A model generated the notes under the pieces. That model made no database searches. It was not told the DNA's origin and saw nothing but the letters and a program-made list of their open reading frames with translations. From positions 2,814,560-2,878,559 of the forward strand of contig NC_079375.1 of the NCBI RefSeq assembly GCF_021018895.1: a stretch of 64,000 bases of DNA, in the 5' to 3' direction. Shown one piece after another: positions 46,936 to 59,150 of this stretch. This stretch comes from Seriola aureovittata (Eukaryota; Chordata; Actinopteri; Carangiformes; Carangidae). Position numbers and translations under genes: made by a program. Position 1 is the stretch's first letter; each line of letters starts with the position of its first letter.

Positions 46936-48406
46936 ACAGAGAGGAGGAGAGAAGAGAACAGACAAATGTCTGAAACCAGCTGACACTAGGCAGAATGCAA
47001 TTATGAGGCGTCCAGCCACATACTAGGTTTTGACCTAATCTGGTTATGTTTTATTTTTTTATTTCCTTTTCTATGAGTTTACATTAATTGTGTGGACATG
47101 TATTGCCGCTCTGTTTGACTGTGGCTGCTCAATTGGTGGAAATCAATTTGCGCTGCTGCCAGTGATGCGTTCATTAAATTGGCTTATTTTGTTAAATGAA
47201 ATGAAAGTGTTTCGTACATGTCCGTGTGTCTCATTCTCATGAATGCAATATCTCAAAACACCTTGAAGTAATTTATTCATATTCAAATTTACACTTCTGG
47301 CCTATACTAACTTATACTACTTATACTGTAACTGAGGAACAGGAGAGGTTGTGACCATATTTCACATGTGGTCAGATACTGAAGTGGCGACAGTAATGTT
47401 TGGAGCAAACCTTGAAACTGTGATGATTGTGTCAATCTTCTTTGGTTGAAGTCGTGTGTTCGGAGCCTCCGTGTTTGAGAATTCCTAGTTAACGCACAGC
47501 AGAAGTAGAAGCACAAAGCTCACCAAAGTCAGTTTTATTTATATATCCCTATATTAGATATAAATAAAAATATAAAAAATTTCCTATTATATGAGTCTAG
47601 ACAGACATGGATGCAAATTGCAACTTGATTGGTTGGCGGAGGCGAAACAACCACGAGGCGGTAATTCTAGTTTCCTCTTGAAATGTACTCTCAGTGGAGC
47701 GATTTTACTGCAGAGGCAAACAGTGGCAGAGCTCTTCAGAGCCTCTTTCTCAGCGACAGGGGACACTGAACTGTCTGTCTGAGGTTTTTATCAGCTCTGA
47801 CACAATTCAGCCGCGAGTGTAAGAGCGCAAGCATTTCATCTTTATTAAAAAAAAAAAAGAAAAAGAAGGAAAACAAACACAGTAGACAAGACTGGAAGCA
47901 ATAACACGCTTTTAAAAGGATTTAATCACCATCACTTTGATTTACAGTGTGCCTCATAATGAGACTTCTATAACACAGGAGTCAACTATAAAAGATGCAT
48001 TCTGTCTTTAGATTCTGCAGATTCCTCTTCACCAACCCTGTGAGACAAACAGAAGTCACATTTTCAGGATGCGATAGCTAATTAGAGCAGAAATCCAGCA
48101 GAAACATGGAGCGAGGAGGGGAAACATCACCGTGCTAAATTCTGGAATAATAAACCTGCCTCTGCATTTATATATTTTTAGAAAACAGGCTGTTTTATAA
48201 GCTTTCGAGGCTGAAATGCACTGAGTCACCAGTGGTGTGTTTGTCATCTTAAACAGCTCAGGCTGCCTGGGAAGCATCGCTTATACTGGATACATCTGCA
48301 GTTTATGATTAATACAGGAAGTAGAGGAATGTTTTATATTGTAGCAGCCAAAGTGGTGGATGCTGTATAATGTGTTTGTGTCACACCAACAAAAAATGAC
48401 TGGCTT
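46936..48406. other. intron 1, family C segment and unrecognised sequence
   Basis: Apart from the family C segment (47330-47665), AT-rich sequence with an A12 run near 47848. Confidence 0.5.
47330..47665 (+). repeat. dispersed repeat family C, right-end segment
   Basis: Carries phrases that follow the family C body in other fish copies as I recall them (gtcagatactgaagtgg, ttgaaactgtgatgattg, ggagcctccgtg). It ends in a segment shared with 57840-57890 (ttggttggcgga, aaccacgaggcggta). Assigned partly from memory of the family. Confidence 0.5.
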
Positions 48407-48728
48407 AAAGGTCCATATAGTATACAGGTAGATGTCCATGTGTAGTTTGATTATAGATCAGGTCTAGGTTCTATATTAATACTGTGAAAGTATCAAAGCC
48501 TCAGTCCACTGAGAAATGCACACAGCCTGTATTCAGAAACTGAGCCTTAAAACAAGCCGTCAGGACTTCTGGAACTTTGTGATGTCACAACAAAGCAGTC
48601 ACACCGCTCTCAGCCGCCTGGACCCACCATCCTAACTTGCAGGATTTGGTTTCTCTGAGTGTTTACCTGAAATCTGCTATATTTTAATTGGATCACAGAA
48701 AAGAGTCAGCCAATCAGAAGAGAGGCTG
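48407..48728 (-). mobile_element. family A copy 3, inverted and truncated
   Basis: Starts with AAAGGTCCATATAG and reads as the reverse complement of the right two thirds of copy 1 (acctagacctgatc, ctttgtgatgtcacaacaaag and ttgcaggatttggtttctc segments), ending in the palindrome half near 48728. It is the only minus-strand copy found in the window. Confidence 0.8.
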
Positions 48729-49409
48729 TGCTGTGGAAATGTGCATTATGCTGGATTTTCCATGTGAGCTGCAATATGTTTTTTTTTTACCCATCATGCA
48801 TATCGTTTGTGCTGGTTATAAACGCTGGCTATTATTTGATACTGGCATTTATCTGACAATTTAAGGCACTTTTTTTATTGTATTTTTCCTCATCTCTTTC
48901 CATTTTAGTTGTACTGTTTGTGTTTTGTAGGGTCAGTAGTTGGGTTGTGAACCATGGCTTTGGACCCTGGGGTAGATACAAGCTGCTGGGTCCATATGAA
49001 GGACTGTTGTGCTCTCTGTGTAATATGTACTGTTTTTCTGTACTGGTCAGTGGCTGACCCACGCTTGCTTTGTGGACGACGCCACATTTAAGCACAAGAT
49101 TGAAATAATGACAGTGCTCGGAGTGAATCATGACACAGGGATCCCACCGCTTTCTATCATGTCAGTTAACTTTGTGCTGTAGTGGTGCATATTCCCAAAC
49201 AGAATCTGGCCCTGTGCAGGTCAGAAGATGAGTTTTACAAGCCAGAAATCTTGCAGGTAATCATGACTTATTGATCGACCAGTTTATCAGCTCTCTGCAG
49301 TTACAGTACAAGTCTGCTCATTTTGAAGACTGTCCTTTTGGGACAGACGGAGATACTGTAGATGGTAGCAGATGCTCAGGGCCTGACCAGACTTGTCTGC
49401 GACTGTAAT

Positions 49410-49425
49410 TACCCCCCCCCCACCC

Positions 49426-49459
<34 letters not shown>

Positions 49460-49595
49460 TATACACACACACAGACCCACACACACACCATACACACACC
49501 ATACACACACCATACACGAGAGCACCATAGATAAACAGTCTTCACCATTTTGGCTCAAAAATAGTTCAATTCAATGTCTTAGTTTGAAGGGCGGC

Positions 49596-49650
<55 letters not shown>
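49410..49650. repeat. (CA)n and (GT)n pair in inverted arrangement
   Basis: A C-run followed by (CA)n with CATATA interruptions and three ACCATACACAC units (49410-49516), then (GT)26 at 49599-49650. The two arms are complementary and only about 80 bp apart, so a long hairpin is possible. Confidence 0.9.
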
Positions 49651-49652
<2 letters not shown>

Positions 49653-51022
49653 GCAGTAGGCTGGTATCGGTTGAGGGTTTTCCTCTGTGAGATGTGTTGA
49701 ACTCTCAGCCAACCTGTTATAACACTTGCGTCATGCAGGCGGGAGGAAGGCAGCTGGGGCGGCAGCGGTGATGGTGGTGTTGAAATCCCTCGTGCAGCTG
49801 AGGAGGACGGCGCTGTTGCAGAGTGTTACATCAGTTCTGCTTTCTGACAAAAAATAAATTAAAAAATGAAATAAATGAAGTGGTCTTTCACAGAATGAAG
49901 GAGGGAGGCTGTTTTTTCACTGATGTGTTCTGCTGAAATGTTACAGAGTACAAAGCACAAAGTTTAACATCCTATGAAGCAGGAATTTACTAAAGATTAT
50001 AAAACCTCAACGCTCATCTTTCAAATTGTGCCTTCAGATTACAAATAAGACTCTAAATTGTGCACCCGGAACAACTTTTTGTGTTGTTTTGAATGATTTA
50101 TATCCTCAAATTACTCCAGAATATAAACTCCTGCTCTCTAATTGATTCGTAAGCCCTCAGCGCTCTCTGTTATTCACGTCTCTCTGTCAAAGATCAAAAT
50201 TACAAGATTATAACCGAATGACTCATTTTTAATTGAGATTAAAACACATGGGTCACCTGACAGGAGATACAGGTTTATATTCTTGTGTTATTCTAACTGT
50301 TAATAATAATAATAAACCCCCAGGTGTGTTGATCATCAGGATGGGTGAATAGTGAATAACAGACACAGTTTGATTTTCATCAAATCATTTTGTTTTCATT
50401 CAATTCTTCACTGATTATAAAGTAAACATTTCCGTTTGACTGAACAGATTTGAAACATCTGCCTCCACTGTCATAGAAAAAATATTAATGTTGCTGCAAA
50501 ATATCAGCTACTGTTTTCTACACAAAACAAACCCAAACACATCTGCAGCCTTACATTCTGACATCAGATCGGTCCTGTAAGGATCATAAAACCCATTTAA
50601 CCCTCTCGTCATCCAGCTAAAAGAGACATAGACACAAACTGAATATTTTTGTTCAGTAGATCCTCAATGACTGAAAACAGATGAGTCTGATCTGTTGATA
50701 CATATCACGTTTAAATTCATATAACCTACTAGCAGTGCGTGAAAGTTTCTTCATAGTGTTACTATCCCGCAGGCAGATCATGTGATGGAGGAGCTGTGCA
50801 GTGTTCACACCTTCGATGAGGATCAGTGACCTGTTTTCTTTCTTTATGCTCTTTTTTTCCCTTGTCTGATCCGGTTTCAGATGTTCCCATCTCCTCTGTA
50901 TGTTCTCGTCTCTGTTCAGTGGACGTCAGGGCTCATTGAGTCATCAAAGTGGTAGAAAACTTGTCAGTGACTCACCAGACTCACCCCTGATGTAAATTTT
51001 TAATCTTATCTTACATTGTTTT

Positions 51023-51076
51023 GTTTTTTTTGGGGGTGGTGGTGGTGGTGGTGGTGGTGGGGGGGGGTGTGTGTGT
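51023..51076 (+). repeat. T-run, (GGT)n, G-run and (GT)n composite
   Basis: T8, GGGGG, about 8 TGG units, G10, then TGTGTGT; G-quadruplex prone. Confidence 0.9.
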
Positions 51077-51211
51077 CTATTTCCTAGATCCTTGAACAGA
51101 TACTCAAGTTTCAGAAAGACGTAGGGCTGTACTGCTCTTGATGCTATGAGACAGCGTCATTTACTTCCCCCATTTTTGGTCTGAACAGTTCTTAGAAGCT
51201 GCTTCTGTAAA

Positions 51212-51571
51212 CAAGCTCCATATTTTCTCTTCTTCTGTGTTTTATTTGAAGTGCTGATCCATAAGAAGATATATTTGTGGTTTTAACAACCAAAAACCAT
51301 CTCAGTGTAGTTTTACATCTCCTCTCTCAGGCTTCTCTCTGGAGCTCTAGAAACAACAGGTCAGTGAGCCAATCAGGAGAGAGGAGGCTCTGAGCCTCTC
51401 TTCTGATTGACTGACTGTTTTCTGAGTGATCCAATAAAAATATAGCAGATTTCAGGTAAACACTCAGAGAAACCAAATCCTGCAAGGTTGGATGGTGGGT
51501 CCAGGTGGGCGGGGCTTGGGACACGGCTGAGAGCAGTGACTGCTTTGTTGTGATGTCACAAAGTTCTAAGC
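51212..51571 (+). mobile_element. family A copy 4, right-truncated
   Basis: Begins at ctccatattttctcttcttc and matches copy 1 to tgatgtcacaaagttc, where it breaks off. A minus-strand frame through it shares a peptide with the frame through copy 5 (DLVSLSVYLKSAIFLLDHSE); that conservation is explained by the repeat itself, not by a gene. Confidence 0.82.
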
Positions 51572-52330
51572 CAGGAGACCAGATCTGCTGGCACCCCAGC
51601 TGTTCGCACGTCTCCCCCTCAGTCATTTAATCTCCAGTCCATGTCCACATGAGACTGATGTGTTTTGTCAAATGCCTTCAAAAATGAATTAGAAGTAAGA
51701 CAATCATTCATGACAGGGCGTTCAGCCTAGAAGACAAGTCGGCCAGCCAGTCAAACCAGGTCACCGGTTTGTACCTGCGGGAACAGGCGTGAGGCACATG
51801 TTCAACAAATCATCTGGCGGATAAATGAAGCAGCTCATCTGCAAACACATTAAACAGGAGGCTTTTTATTCAGCTATCATGCTAAAAATAACACTTGCAT
51901 TATATTACCACTGACATAAAGGTAGTCGCGCCACAGTGACTGGTCAGATAACGCTTTTCAACTTGGATCATGTCACACCAAGTATCAGGATGTTGTATTT
52001 TATTCAAAGAGTCTACATACAGTATGAAGTAATGAAGTGTGAGGTCAACAGATAGATGCTCTGTTCACACAGTGTTCAGTCATGTTGGTCTGAAGTTGAT
52101 CATAGTAACCAGATAGAAGCTGCAGGTTTATTTTTAAATAAATAAGAAATAACTATTTTAAAGTTCTAGTCTTAAAGCCTTAAATGTTTCTTTTGGTATT
52201 TCTGAGATGTGAAAGTGTGTATTCACTGGTAGATGGCCTTTGTGAACTAAAACAAACTCGGTACATAAAAGCTTCAGCTTCCTGTCCGTGGTTTTTAAAA
52301 TGAGCCCTCTCTCCCTCTGTGTTTTTTCAG

Positions 52331-52480
52331 GTAGCGGCTCAGGCTGTGTTGTTCCTGTGTATGAACACCGCTGGGATATTCATCAGTTACCTGTCGGACC
52401 GGGCTCAGCGCCAGGCCTTCCTGGAGACGCGGCGCTGCATCGAGGCTCGACTGCGACTCGAGACAGAGAACCAGAGACAG
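52331..52480 (+). CDS. adcy8: adcy8 coding exon 2 (residues 306-355)
   Basis: Fifty codons, phase 0 at both ends. The acceptor is TTTTTTCAG|GTA and the donor is CAG|GTGAGT. It encodes TM6 (about residues 307-326, [17 protein letters not shown]) followed by the linker helix [21 protein letters not shown], which joins the membrane domain to the C1 catalytic domain and forms the start of the helical/coiled-coil linker seen in membrane adenylyl cyclases. It follows a 33.8-kb intron. The sequence is almost identical to vertebrate AC8 and reads in frame from exon 1. Confidence 0.97.
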
Positions 52481-52998
52481 GTGAGTCCAGAACTGCCTGC
52501 TGTGCCTGTACCTGTGCCTTCTCTGATGCTTCATACGATGCATTGGTCATTTTTGTGAAGGTGTTCACTGATTGTTTTTCCAACATATTTTTGTTTACAT
52601 TGGAAACTTGAAAGTTGAGCATATGAAACCTGAAATTTTCACTTTTCCTGTGAAATATCTAATAAATGTACAGGATGGACGGGCACAAAATTTGGTAGAA
52701 ATATCCATGTTTTCATTTTATTTCATCATTTCATTTTTTTAAATTTCTTAAATTAGCTTCTTACCCATTTTATTTAAAAGGAGCTATTCGTAAGTACTAT
52801 TACTATTAATAGTATTACTAGTAATTACTATTGCTGCATAGCTAACGTGTGATGAAGCTGTGAGGTTTGATAAAGGAAGCAACGTAGATCTCAGTCGACA
52901 GAACCGAATATAAGCAGCTACGCTAATGAGCTTGCTGAGAGGAGACATGGACACTGCATCGATCCAGTGCTGTCACACTAACTGTACATCGGTGCAGT

Positions 52999-53000
<2 letters not shown>

Positions 53001-53041
<41 letters not shown>

Positions 53042-53183
53042 AACATTATACACTGTCTGAGTCAGGCACTTGCAGAAGTATACACACAAACAGTCATTGG
53101 AGCTATTAGACTGTCAAACTGACACTCACGGTGACACACACACAGTGACACACACACAGTGACACACACACAGTGACACACAG
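53001..53183. repeat. (CA)n and 14-bp tandem repeat
   Basis: (CA)18 at 53001-53037 and a 14-bp unit gtgacacacacaca repeated 3.8 times at 53131-53183. Confidence 0.9.
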
Positions 53184-53411
53184 AGATCTTTGTTTACGTG
53201 GAGCAGTGGACGGTGAGCCTCTGAGAAGCCGCAGAAAGCTTTTACGGGATCGTGTTTCCTGGAAGGATTCGACTCTGATAAGCGCTGGGACGGTTGTAAT
53301 GGAGCGAGGAGCCCGGGCCCCGCCCCCAGCAGATTGTCTTAATGTAAATCAATCACTGCCTGGTATTTCTGTCAACATGTTGTAAGAACAGTGAGCCTCC
53401 TTCTGTCTGTT

Positions 53412-53452
53412 TGTGTGTGTATGTGTGTGTGTGTGTGTGTGTGTGCGTGTGT
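53412..53452. repeat. (GT)n microsatellite
   Basis: Interrupted (GT)n with GTAT and GTGC variants. Confidence 0.9.
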
Positions 53453-53881
53453 TCTGAGTACTCTGGTGTATTTCTTTCTAACTGTGATGGTGATCTGAGG
53501 ACAGGGTCTGACCAGGAACTGCAGACATAAAGCAGACAAGAAGCCGCTGTAATTTATATTCCTATAATACAAACTGATCAAATACCTGCCTCTGTGTCTC
53601 AGCTCTTTCCTGACATTAAATTTTAGCCTAAAAGCTTTTTATTTATGCCACTTTAACTTGAAAAACCACCAGGAGCATCAATAAAAGCAGGATAAAGGAA
53701 CAAAGCGTTTTCCAGTGAACCTTCAACACGATCCCAATGAAGATAGAAGTTGTCAGTGAGCCGCCGGAGGGCTTCAGCTCCTGGCTTAAATCAAGCTGCG
53801 CTAATGACTTTCAAAGCTAATCTGACACAGAGTCCGCTGGCTCTCAGCTGTCCAAACCAGAAACCATGTCCAGTGGAGCAA

Positions 53882-53906
53882 ACACACACACACACAGACA
53901 CACACA

Positions 53907-53948
<42 letters not shown>

Positions 53949-53949
53949 C
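53882..53949. repeat. (CA)n microsatellite
   Basis: About 32 CA units with two CAGA interruptions near the left side and one CG near the right. Confidence 0.92.
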
Positions 53950-54174
53950 AGCAGCAACTGTCCACACTGCAAAAAATGTTCACCTTAAAAATACGTCTCT
54001 GTCGGTGCCCCAGGTTATCAAGAGATTATAAAGATATCAAATATAACCATGTATAAATATAAGTACTTAATGTACAAATATTAAAGGTAACAGGGAGGAA
54101 AGCCAATAAATAAAAGATGGAAGTAGATTTAAGATATAGATGTCAATAAAAATACAGTAGTTTATATTGAACTG

Positions 54175-54800
54175 TTTTGAGTTTTGATAGTTATATCCAA
54201 TGTTGTGCAAGTTCACACTTCACCAGAGTCACTACTCTCAAACTACATGAATTACTGTTTACTACAATAGAGAGAGAGAAAAACCAATGAGCTTATGAAT
54301 GAGTATATGTTTTATGTGTATGTGCTGTGAGTTTGACTCAGGAAGAGGAACTTCACAGGTGTTGTTTCATGGTCTGACTCTTTCCTAATGATTTCTTGTG
54401 ATCACCATTCACTGAGATTTTATGTAAAGACCGGCCGGATGCTTCAACTCGATGTGTCGTTTCAGATTCATTACTGATGTGTCTGTTTATGCAGATCAGG
54501 CGGTGAGATTTCTCTGTTGGAATCTGAACTGATTTGTTCAAAAAAAAGTTAATAAGAACTGACTTTAGCAGCAGCAGTAGCTGTGCTGTTTGTACTGCCA
54601 GCGCTCGACACATGCCTGCCGCTGTAAACCCTTGTGTGCTGCAGTAAAACCAAAACACAGTTCTTCTTCTACCTCTGTTGGGTTTTTTTTTTAGCGCTTG
54701 GCAAACAGCTTTTTGGTTCACTAGCTCACTCTGAACGACGCTCACGTTCATTAGCTGCAAACGGATACGTTTAGTTCACCCAAAAATGAGTGCGCTCATG
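54175..54800. repeat. degraded hAT-like dispersed repeat candidate
   Basis: Starts around gttgtgcaagttcacac and ends near cgtttagttcacccaaaaatg; the middle has gaacgacgctcacgttcatt and agcagcagcagtagctg phrases I associate with a fish hAT-type repeat. Frames inside show no protein similarity. Boundaries and class are uncertain. Confidence 0.3.
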
Positions 54801-56762
54801 CACAGCACTGGTTATTACGCTCTCATTCCTCCTTGATGTTCACGGGAAACGTTAAAGGTTTAAAACTGAAGCCTTCAGTCTTCTTGTGAATGTAAGTCAA
54901 AGCTGCTAAAATGAACTTAAGCAGCAAGAGAGAGAGAGAAAGAGAGAGAGAGAGGAAACTGAGTTCAAACTTTTCCGTCTGAATTCAAGACGTCTGTGTA
55001 AAAAGAAAAACAAAAAAAAAAAAATCTTGCAGTGAATCTCCGTCAAACCCCCGGAGTGTTCGGTTTGCATTAGCGACGCTCCGCTGGAATGTTTGTCTGT
55101 CTGGACCTTAATTTGCGGAAAAAGCACCGCTCCACTTTTCCAGCACAGACACCGGGACAGAACGACAGAACACCTGCTCTCCTGACACATGTCACACTGT
55201 TTACACCGTCAGCTGACGGTCACACGCTCAGGTCCTCCACCCACTGCATCACAAGCTGCCACACACCTTTACCAGTGACGGAAACATCTGTCTGAGGTGT
55301 GACCTCGCTTTGAGCTTCCTATTCAGACTCTCCGGCTGTGGATTCGGAACCAGGACCGGTCCAGACCTGGCTCCACTGTGGTGACACAGCATCGCTGGAC
55401 TTTCAGTCTGACACTAATGAATGAACATAGGTGTGTGTTTGTTATGGCAAAAAAAAAACTGAATGGAGCAGAGGATGGCGCCTCTCTCTCTCCTCTCTTT
55501 TTGTCTCTCACCCACGTCCCTCCTCCCTCCCTCACCCTCTTTCTCTCTCTCACACCAGCCTCACTGAGTCCACAGGAGGTTGGACGTTTAGTTTTCACTG
55601 GATAAACTGCTCTATGATCCGAACAGGGAGGAAGCACATTCACATAAAGTGGATAGTCTTTTTCTACAAGGCATCACAATGTCATGTCAAACTTTATCTC
55701 ACATTATTACAATAATGAATAGTACATATAAAAGACAGTTAACATTGAGCAGAGGAATAAAAGAGAGGCACAACATATAATGACTATAACCCCAGTAGAA
55801 AGCTCAACAATCATTGTTGGTTTAGTTCTGATGATAAGAAGAAAAATATAGTATATTACAAAATTTGTTCTTTAGCAAATGCAAGTTAGTATTGTTTTTA
55901 ACACGCAGCAAAAATTGGATGCTCCACTAGAATTTAAAATCAAATCTCCGTCTGTCTTTACAAAAGCAGTTTGGAATAATGGAGCTACCACATTTTTACT
56001 TCTTAAACTAGAGAAAAAAAAACATTAAATCACCTTAATTCCTTGAAAAGTTGATTTAATGTCTTTAAGATTTAGGTCTGTCTTTTGGGTTCCATATGCT
56101 CTCTTGTTTCCAGTGGAAATAGTGCTGCAGGGATGATGTATTTCTGTAGGCTAACCCAGATGTTACAGCCGCCCTGGTTCCCTCAACAAAAAGCCCAATG
56201 GGGTTTTTATATTGTCTTTTGAATTATTAGAGAAAATAAACTGTGACAAACAACAGTTTATGATCCTGACAGCTTTGGTTCAGCAGCATCATCTCCACTA
56301 ATGAACACCACTTTATGAATTTTGAAGCCTAAAACTAACTGGTTATGGTTTTGAGACTCTTCTTAAAACATACTTGTATCAGAGAGTTTTTCCTGCTTTT
56401 ACTTTCCCTTGAATTGTTTTATTTCCCTTCGAATTGCTCTGTATTGGTTTTTATATACCTGATTGTTTTATCTGTTTTTCTTCCCTTTGAAATCTATTAA
56501 TATTAATAATATCTATTAATATCTATTTAATTGATCTTTTTACCGTCTTTTCATGAACGATTAACTTTCTCTCCAGGGTGAAATGGTACGCTCCACTTTA
56601 GGGGTGCCTGAAATCGTAGAATCGTAGTGTAAGATTCTTCCTGAAATAACTTTACGTGATTTCTGGGTGGAGAATCGTGGGTCTTGGTTTTCATGTATTC
56701 AGTAGCTGAAGGAGACAGTTGCTTGGTGTCGGAGCAGATCCCAGAGGACAGAAAAAAAAAAA

Positions 56763-56763
<1 letters not shown>

Positions 56764-56798
<35 letters not shown>
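56764..56798. repeat. (CA)n microsatellite
   Basis: About 17 CA units. Confidence 0.92.
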
Positions 56799-56800
<2 letters not shown>

Positions 56801-57489
56801 GGATGCTGCATCTCTCCCACTACAAATCTGTTTCTGCTTTCGCCAAGTGACAAAAAAAAAAAAAACCCCACCACAGGACTAGAACTGTGTTGCTTGTGTT
56901 GTTGCTGTGGGCCTGGAGGCTTTGCGCGATCCTGCTGGAGAAACTTAGGCTGGCAGTCTTTTTTTCATTTATTTCTTACAGACAGACCTTTATGTCATTT
57001 CTTTTTGCGAGCTTACAAGCTTCACTTGTGTTTGCCTGTCTAATACTTTCTGACTTGTGTCTCGATTTAATTCCTCTTTGGCCTTAATCTCGATGTTTTC
57101 TTATTCACTGTACAACATGGAACTCTGAAACGTTTGTTGAACTTAGGTCTTATTTAAGGATCTTATCACTTAAGTTTTCATATATTTGAGCCCTGAGAGG
57201 CTTGTTTACTTTAAAAGAAGAGAAGGAAGACTGTGATAAGATGATTTCAGCTTGTTTTTTTCTAGAGCTGAAAGAAGGAGAAGAAGAAAAAGGCAGATTA
57301 CACTTGATCCTAGAAAGAATTCCTGGTGTTGATTTGTGTCAGCTAGAACATTTCATCAGCGGTAAATTCACTCAGTTTTTATAGAGAATCTGAGCTTTAG
57401 GACTTTAAACAGACAAAAAAATGACCTGATAAGCTGAGATTTTTACAGTAAAGCCAAACCCCCGATTATGTTTTTTATTTTGTTATTAT

Positions 57490-57892
57490 GTCTTCAGGTT
57501 GTCCCTCCATCCGTCCCATTCTTGTGGACATGATATCTCAGTAACGCCTCGATGGAACTTCTTCAAATTTTACACAAACATTCACCAGGACCCAAGGATG
57601 AACTGATTAGACTTTGGTGATCAAAGGTCAACGTCACTGTGACCTCACAAAACACATGAACTCACAAATACATAGACTAATTATGACACAATTTAAGTCA
57701 AATGTCTATAAGGAAAAAGTGAAAAGATGACATTTTGTATCCAAAAGGTCAAAGGTCAATTTCACTGTGACATCATAATGTTCAGCAAAAGCATGTCTGG
57801 TCATTATCCAACACGGTAACTCAGGGAGGCTGAGACTGTGACTATATATCCTGGGACTTGGCTGGTTGGTGGAGGGATACAACCACGAGGCG
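57490..57892 (+). repeat. dispersed repeat family C, longest copy
   Basis: Runs from ggttgtccctccatccgtcc through two 'caaaggtcaa...cactgtgac' modules to ggctggttggtggagg and aaccacgaggcggta. The first half matches 43015-43200 and the end matches 47625-47660. Confidence 0.7.
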
Positions 57893-58910
57893 GTATGTAA
57901 CCAAGGTTACTAGGCCCTTATTAGAAGTCCAGTTACCAGTTTATTAGTGAAATAAATAAATTCATATGTTTATGTGGCAGATGAATAAATAGGATAAATG
58001 ATTTAAAATCTTAAATATCTTAATAAATAGGAAAAAATATTGATGTACACAAATTTCATTTATATCTGTCAAAAAAGGGTGTTTTATTACATTTCAAAGT
58101 GTGGTGAATGTGCCTTCCTCAAAGTGTACAAGATTCAGGTGACATGAGGGGTTCACCTGATGGTACTTAACCAATCAGACGCCGTCAGGGTGTACGTGTC
58201 ATCGTGTTGAGGCGGCTACATGCTGACTTTTTGCTGCAGATATTTTTTGTGCAAGATATTTTGTCTTATCCCTGCTTTAATTGGCGCAGAGAGTCAAATC
58301 CTTTTTTTCCTTGCTGTGGATTGATTAGCAAACGGTGTATTCTGCAAAGGAAACGTGGGAAAACTGAAATCTCGACCGATGAGAGCCGTGTGATCTGCAT
58401 TTGTGCCGGAGGATGTGTGTATATATAATGTTTGAGCCTCTGGCCTGGTCTTTTCTTTTCCTGCTTCTTTTCTTTGAATGGTCCCCTGGTTTCAAGATCT
58501 GCATGAAGACTTCTTCTGCTGGGATTCCTCCTGTTTTGTAAGGTGGAGGTGAATCTGAATCTTAGTGGCTGTGGCGAGCCAACCAACCAAAGGACTGTGA
58601 TCTTTTCAATGATCAATGGGGATTTATTTTATAAACTGTGGTGTAATCTCATGTGTTCTCTTCTGATCAAGTCAATACAACACGCTTAAACTTACCTAGT
58701 GGTTGTGTGAGTCCTTTATTCTGTCACTCAATCCCTTTCTCCTGTAGCGGGTCTAGACCTTTGATTTACTGGTCCACAAGGTAATTAGTGCACTGATAAA
58801 ATACATCTGTATCACCCAGTCTTTACCACTAACATTAAGAGCTGAGGCTGGTTACAGGTACATAAAAGTTTTTAGATGACTAATATTCTTTACTTTCTCT
58901 GCCTCCACAG

Positions 58911-59041
58911 GAGAGACTGGTGTTATCAGTCCTGCCACGTTTTGTAGTTTTGGAAATGATCAACGACATGACAAATGTAGAGGATGAACACCTCCAGCAT
59001 CAGTTTCACAGAATCTACATCCACCGCTACGAGAATGTCAG
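58911..59041 (+). CDS. adcy8: adcy8 coding exon 3 (residues 356-398 plus two bases of 399)
   Basis: 131 bp with acceptor CCTCCACAG|GAG and donor CAG|GTGAGG; it ends with AG, the first two bases of the Ser399 codon. The encoded segment ([19 protein letters not shown], then [20 protein letters not shown]) is the C1 region just before the catalytic core: the signalling helix with the LSVLPR motif, an AC8-type insert, and the first core strand. A G/C-rich inverted repeat begins about 30 bp after the donor (see separate entry). Confidence 0.97.
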
Positions 59042-59070
59042 GTGAGGCTGTGATACTGTCAGTTGGTTCA

Positions 59071-59150
59071 AACCCCCACCCACCCACCCACGGCAGCAGT
59101 TTAATGACAGCTGCCGGGGGGTGGGGGGGTGGGTGGGTGGGTGGGTGAGG
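59071..59150. repeat. C-rich/G-rich inverted repeat just after the exon 3 donor
   Basis: Left arm CCCCCACCCACCCACCC then GGCAGCAG; right arm CAGCTGCCGG then GGGGTGGGGGGG(TGGG)n. The arms are complementary (gcagc/gctgc core plus CCCA against TGGG in any register), with a loop of only about 10-15 bases. On RNA this predicts a strong hairpin or, on the right arm, a G-quadruplex, roughly 30-110 nt past the splice donor. Confidence 0.8.

Larger units (their letters stand above)
18502..52330 (+). other. adcy8: adcy8 intron 1 (33.8 kb)
   Basis: Runs from donor GTAAGC to acceptor TTTTTTCAG. No additional coding exon, tRNA or other RNA gene was recognised on either strand. It holds the pyrimidine tract, microsatellites, a hAT element, a LINE fragment, MITEs and several low-repeat GC-rich blocks that could be regulatory; these are listed separately. 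Confidence 0.9.
48729..52330. other. intron 1 3' part, microsatellites, family A copy and unrecognised sequence
   Basis: Between the tracts listed separately I see AT-rich DNA only. The last 60 bp contain the CT-rich polypyrimidine tract of the exon 2 acceptor. Confidence 0.55.
52481..58910 (+). other. adcy8: adcy8 intron 2 (6.4 kb)
   Basis: From donor GTGAGT to acceptor CCTCCACAG. It contains microsatellites (52999-53037, 53131-53183, 53412-53452, 53882-53949, 56764-56798), a degraded dispersed repeat (54175-54800), a CT-rich tract (about 55479-55560) and a recurrent fish repeat (57490-57890). The stretches 55600-56760 and 57900-58910 are AT-rich or low-information DNA in which I recognise nothing firm. 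Confidence 0.9.

Noticed and set aside
56290..56520. Possible LINE 3' end (cttaaaacatacttgtatc phrase)
   Set aside because: Phrase resembles some LINE tails, but no reverse transcriptase residues or tail repeat could be found around it.
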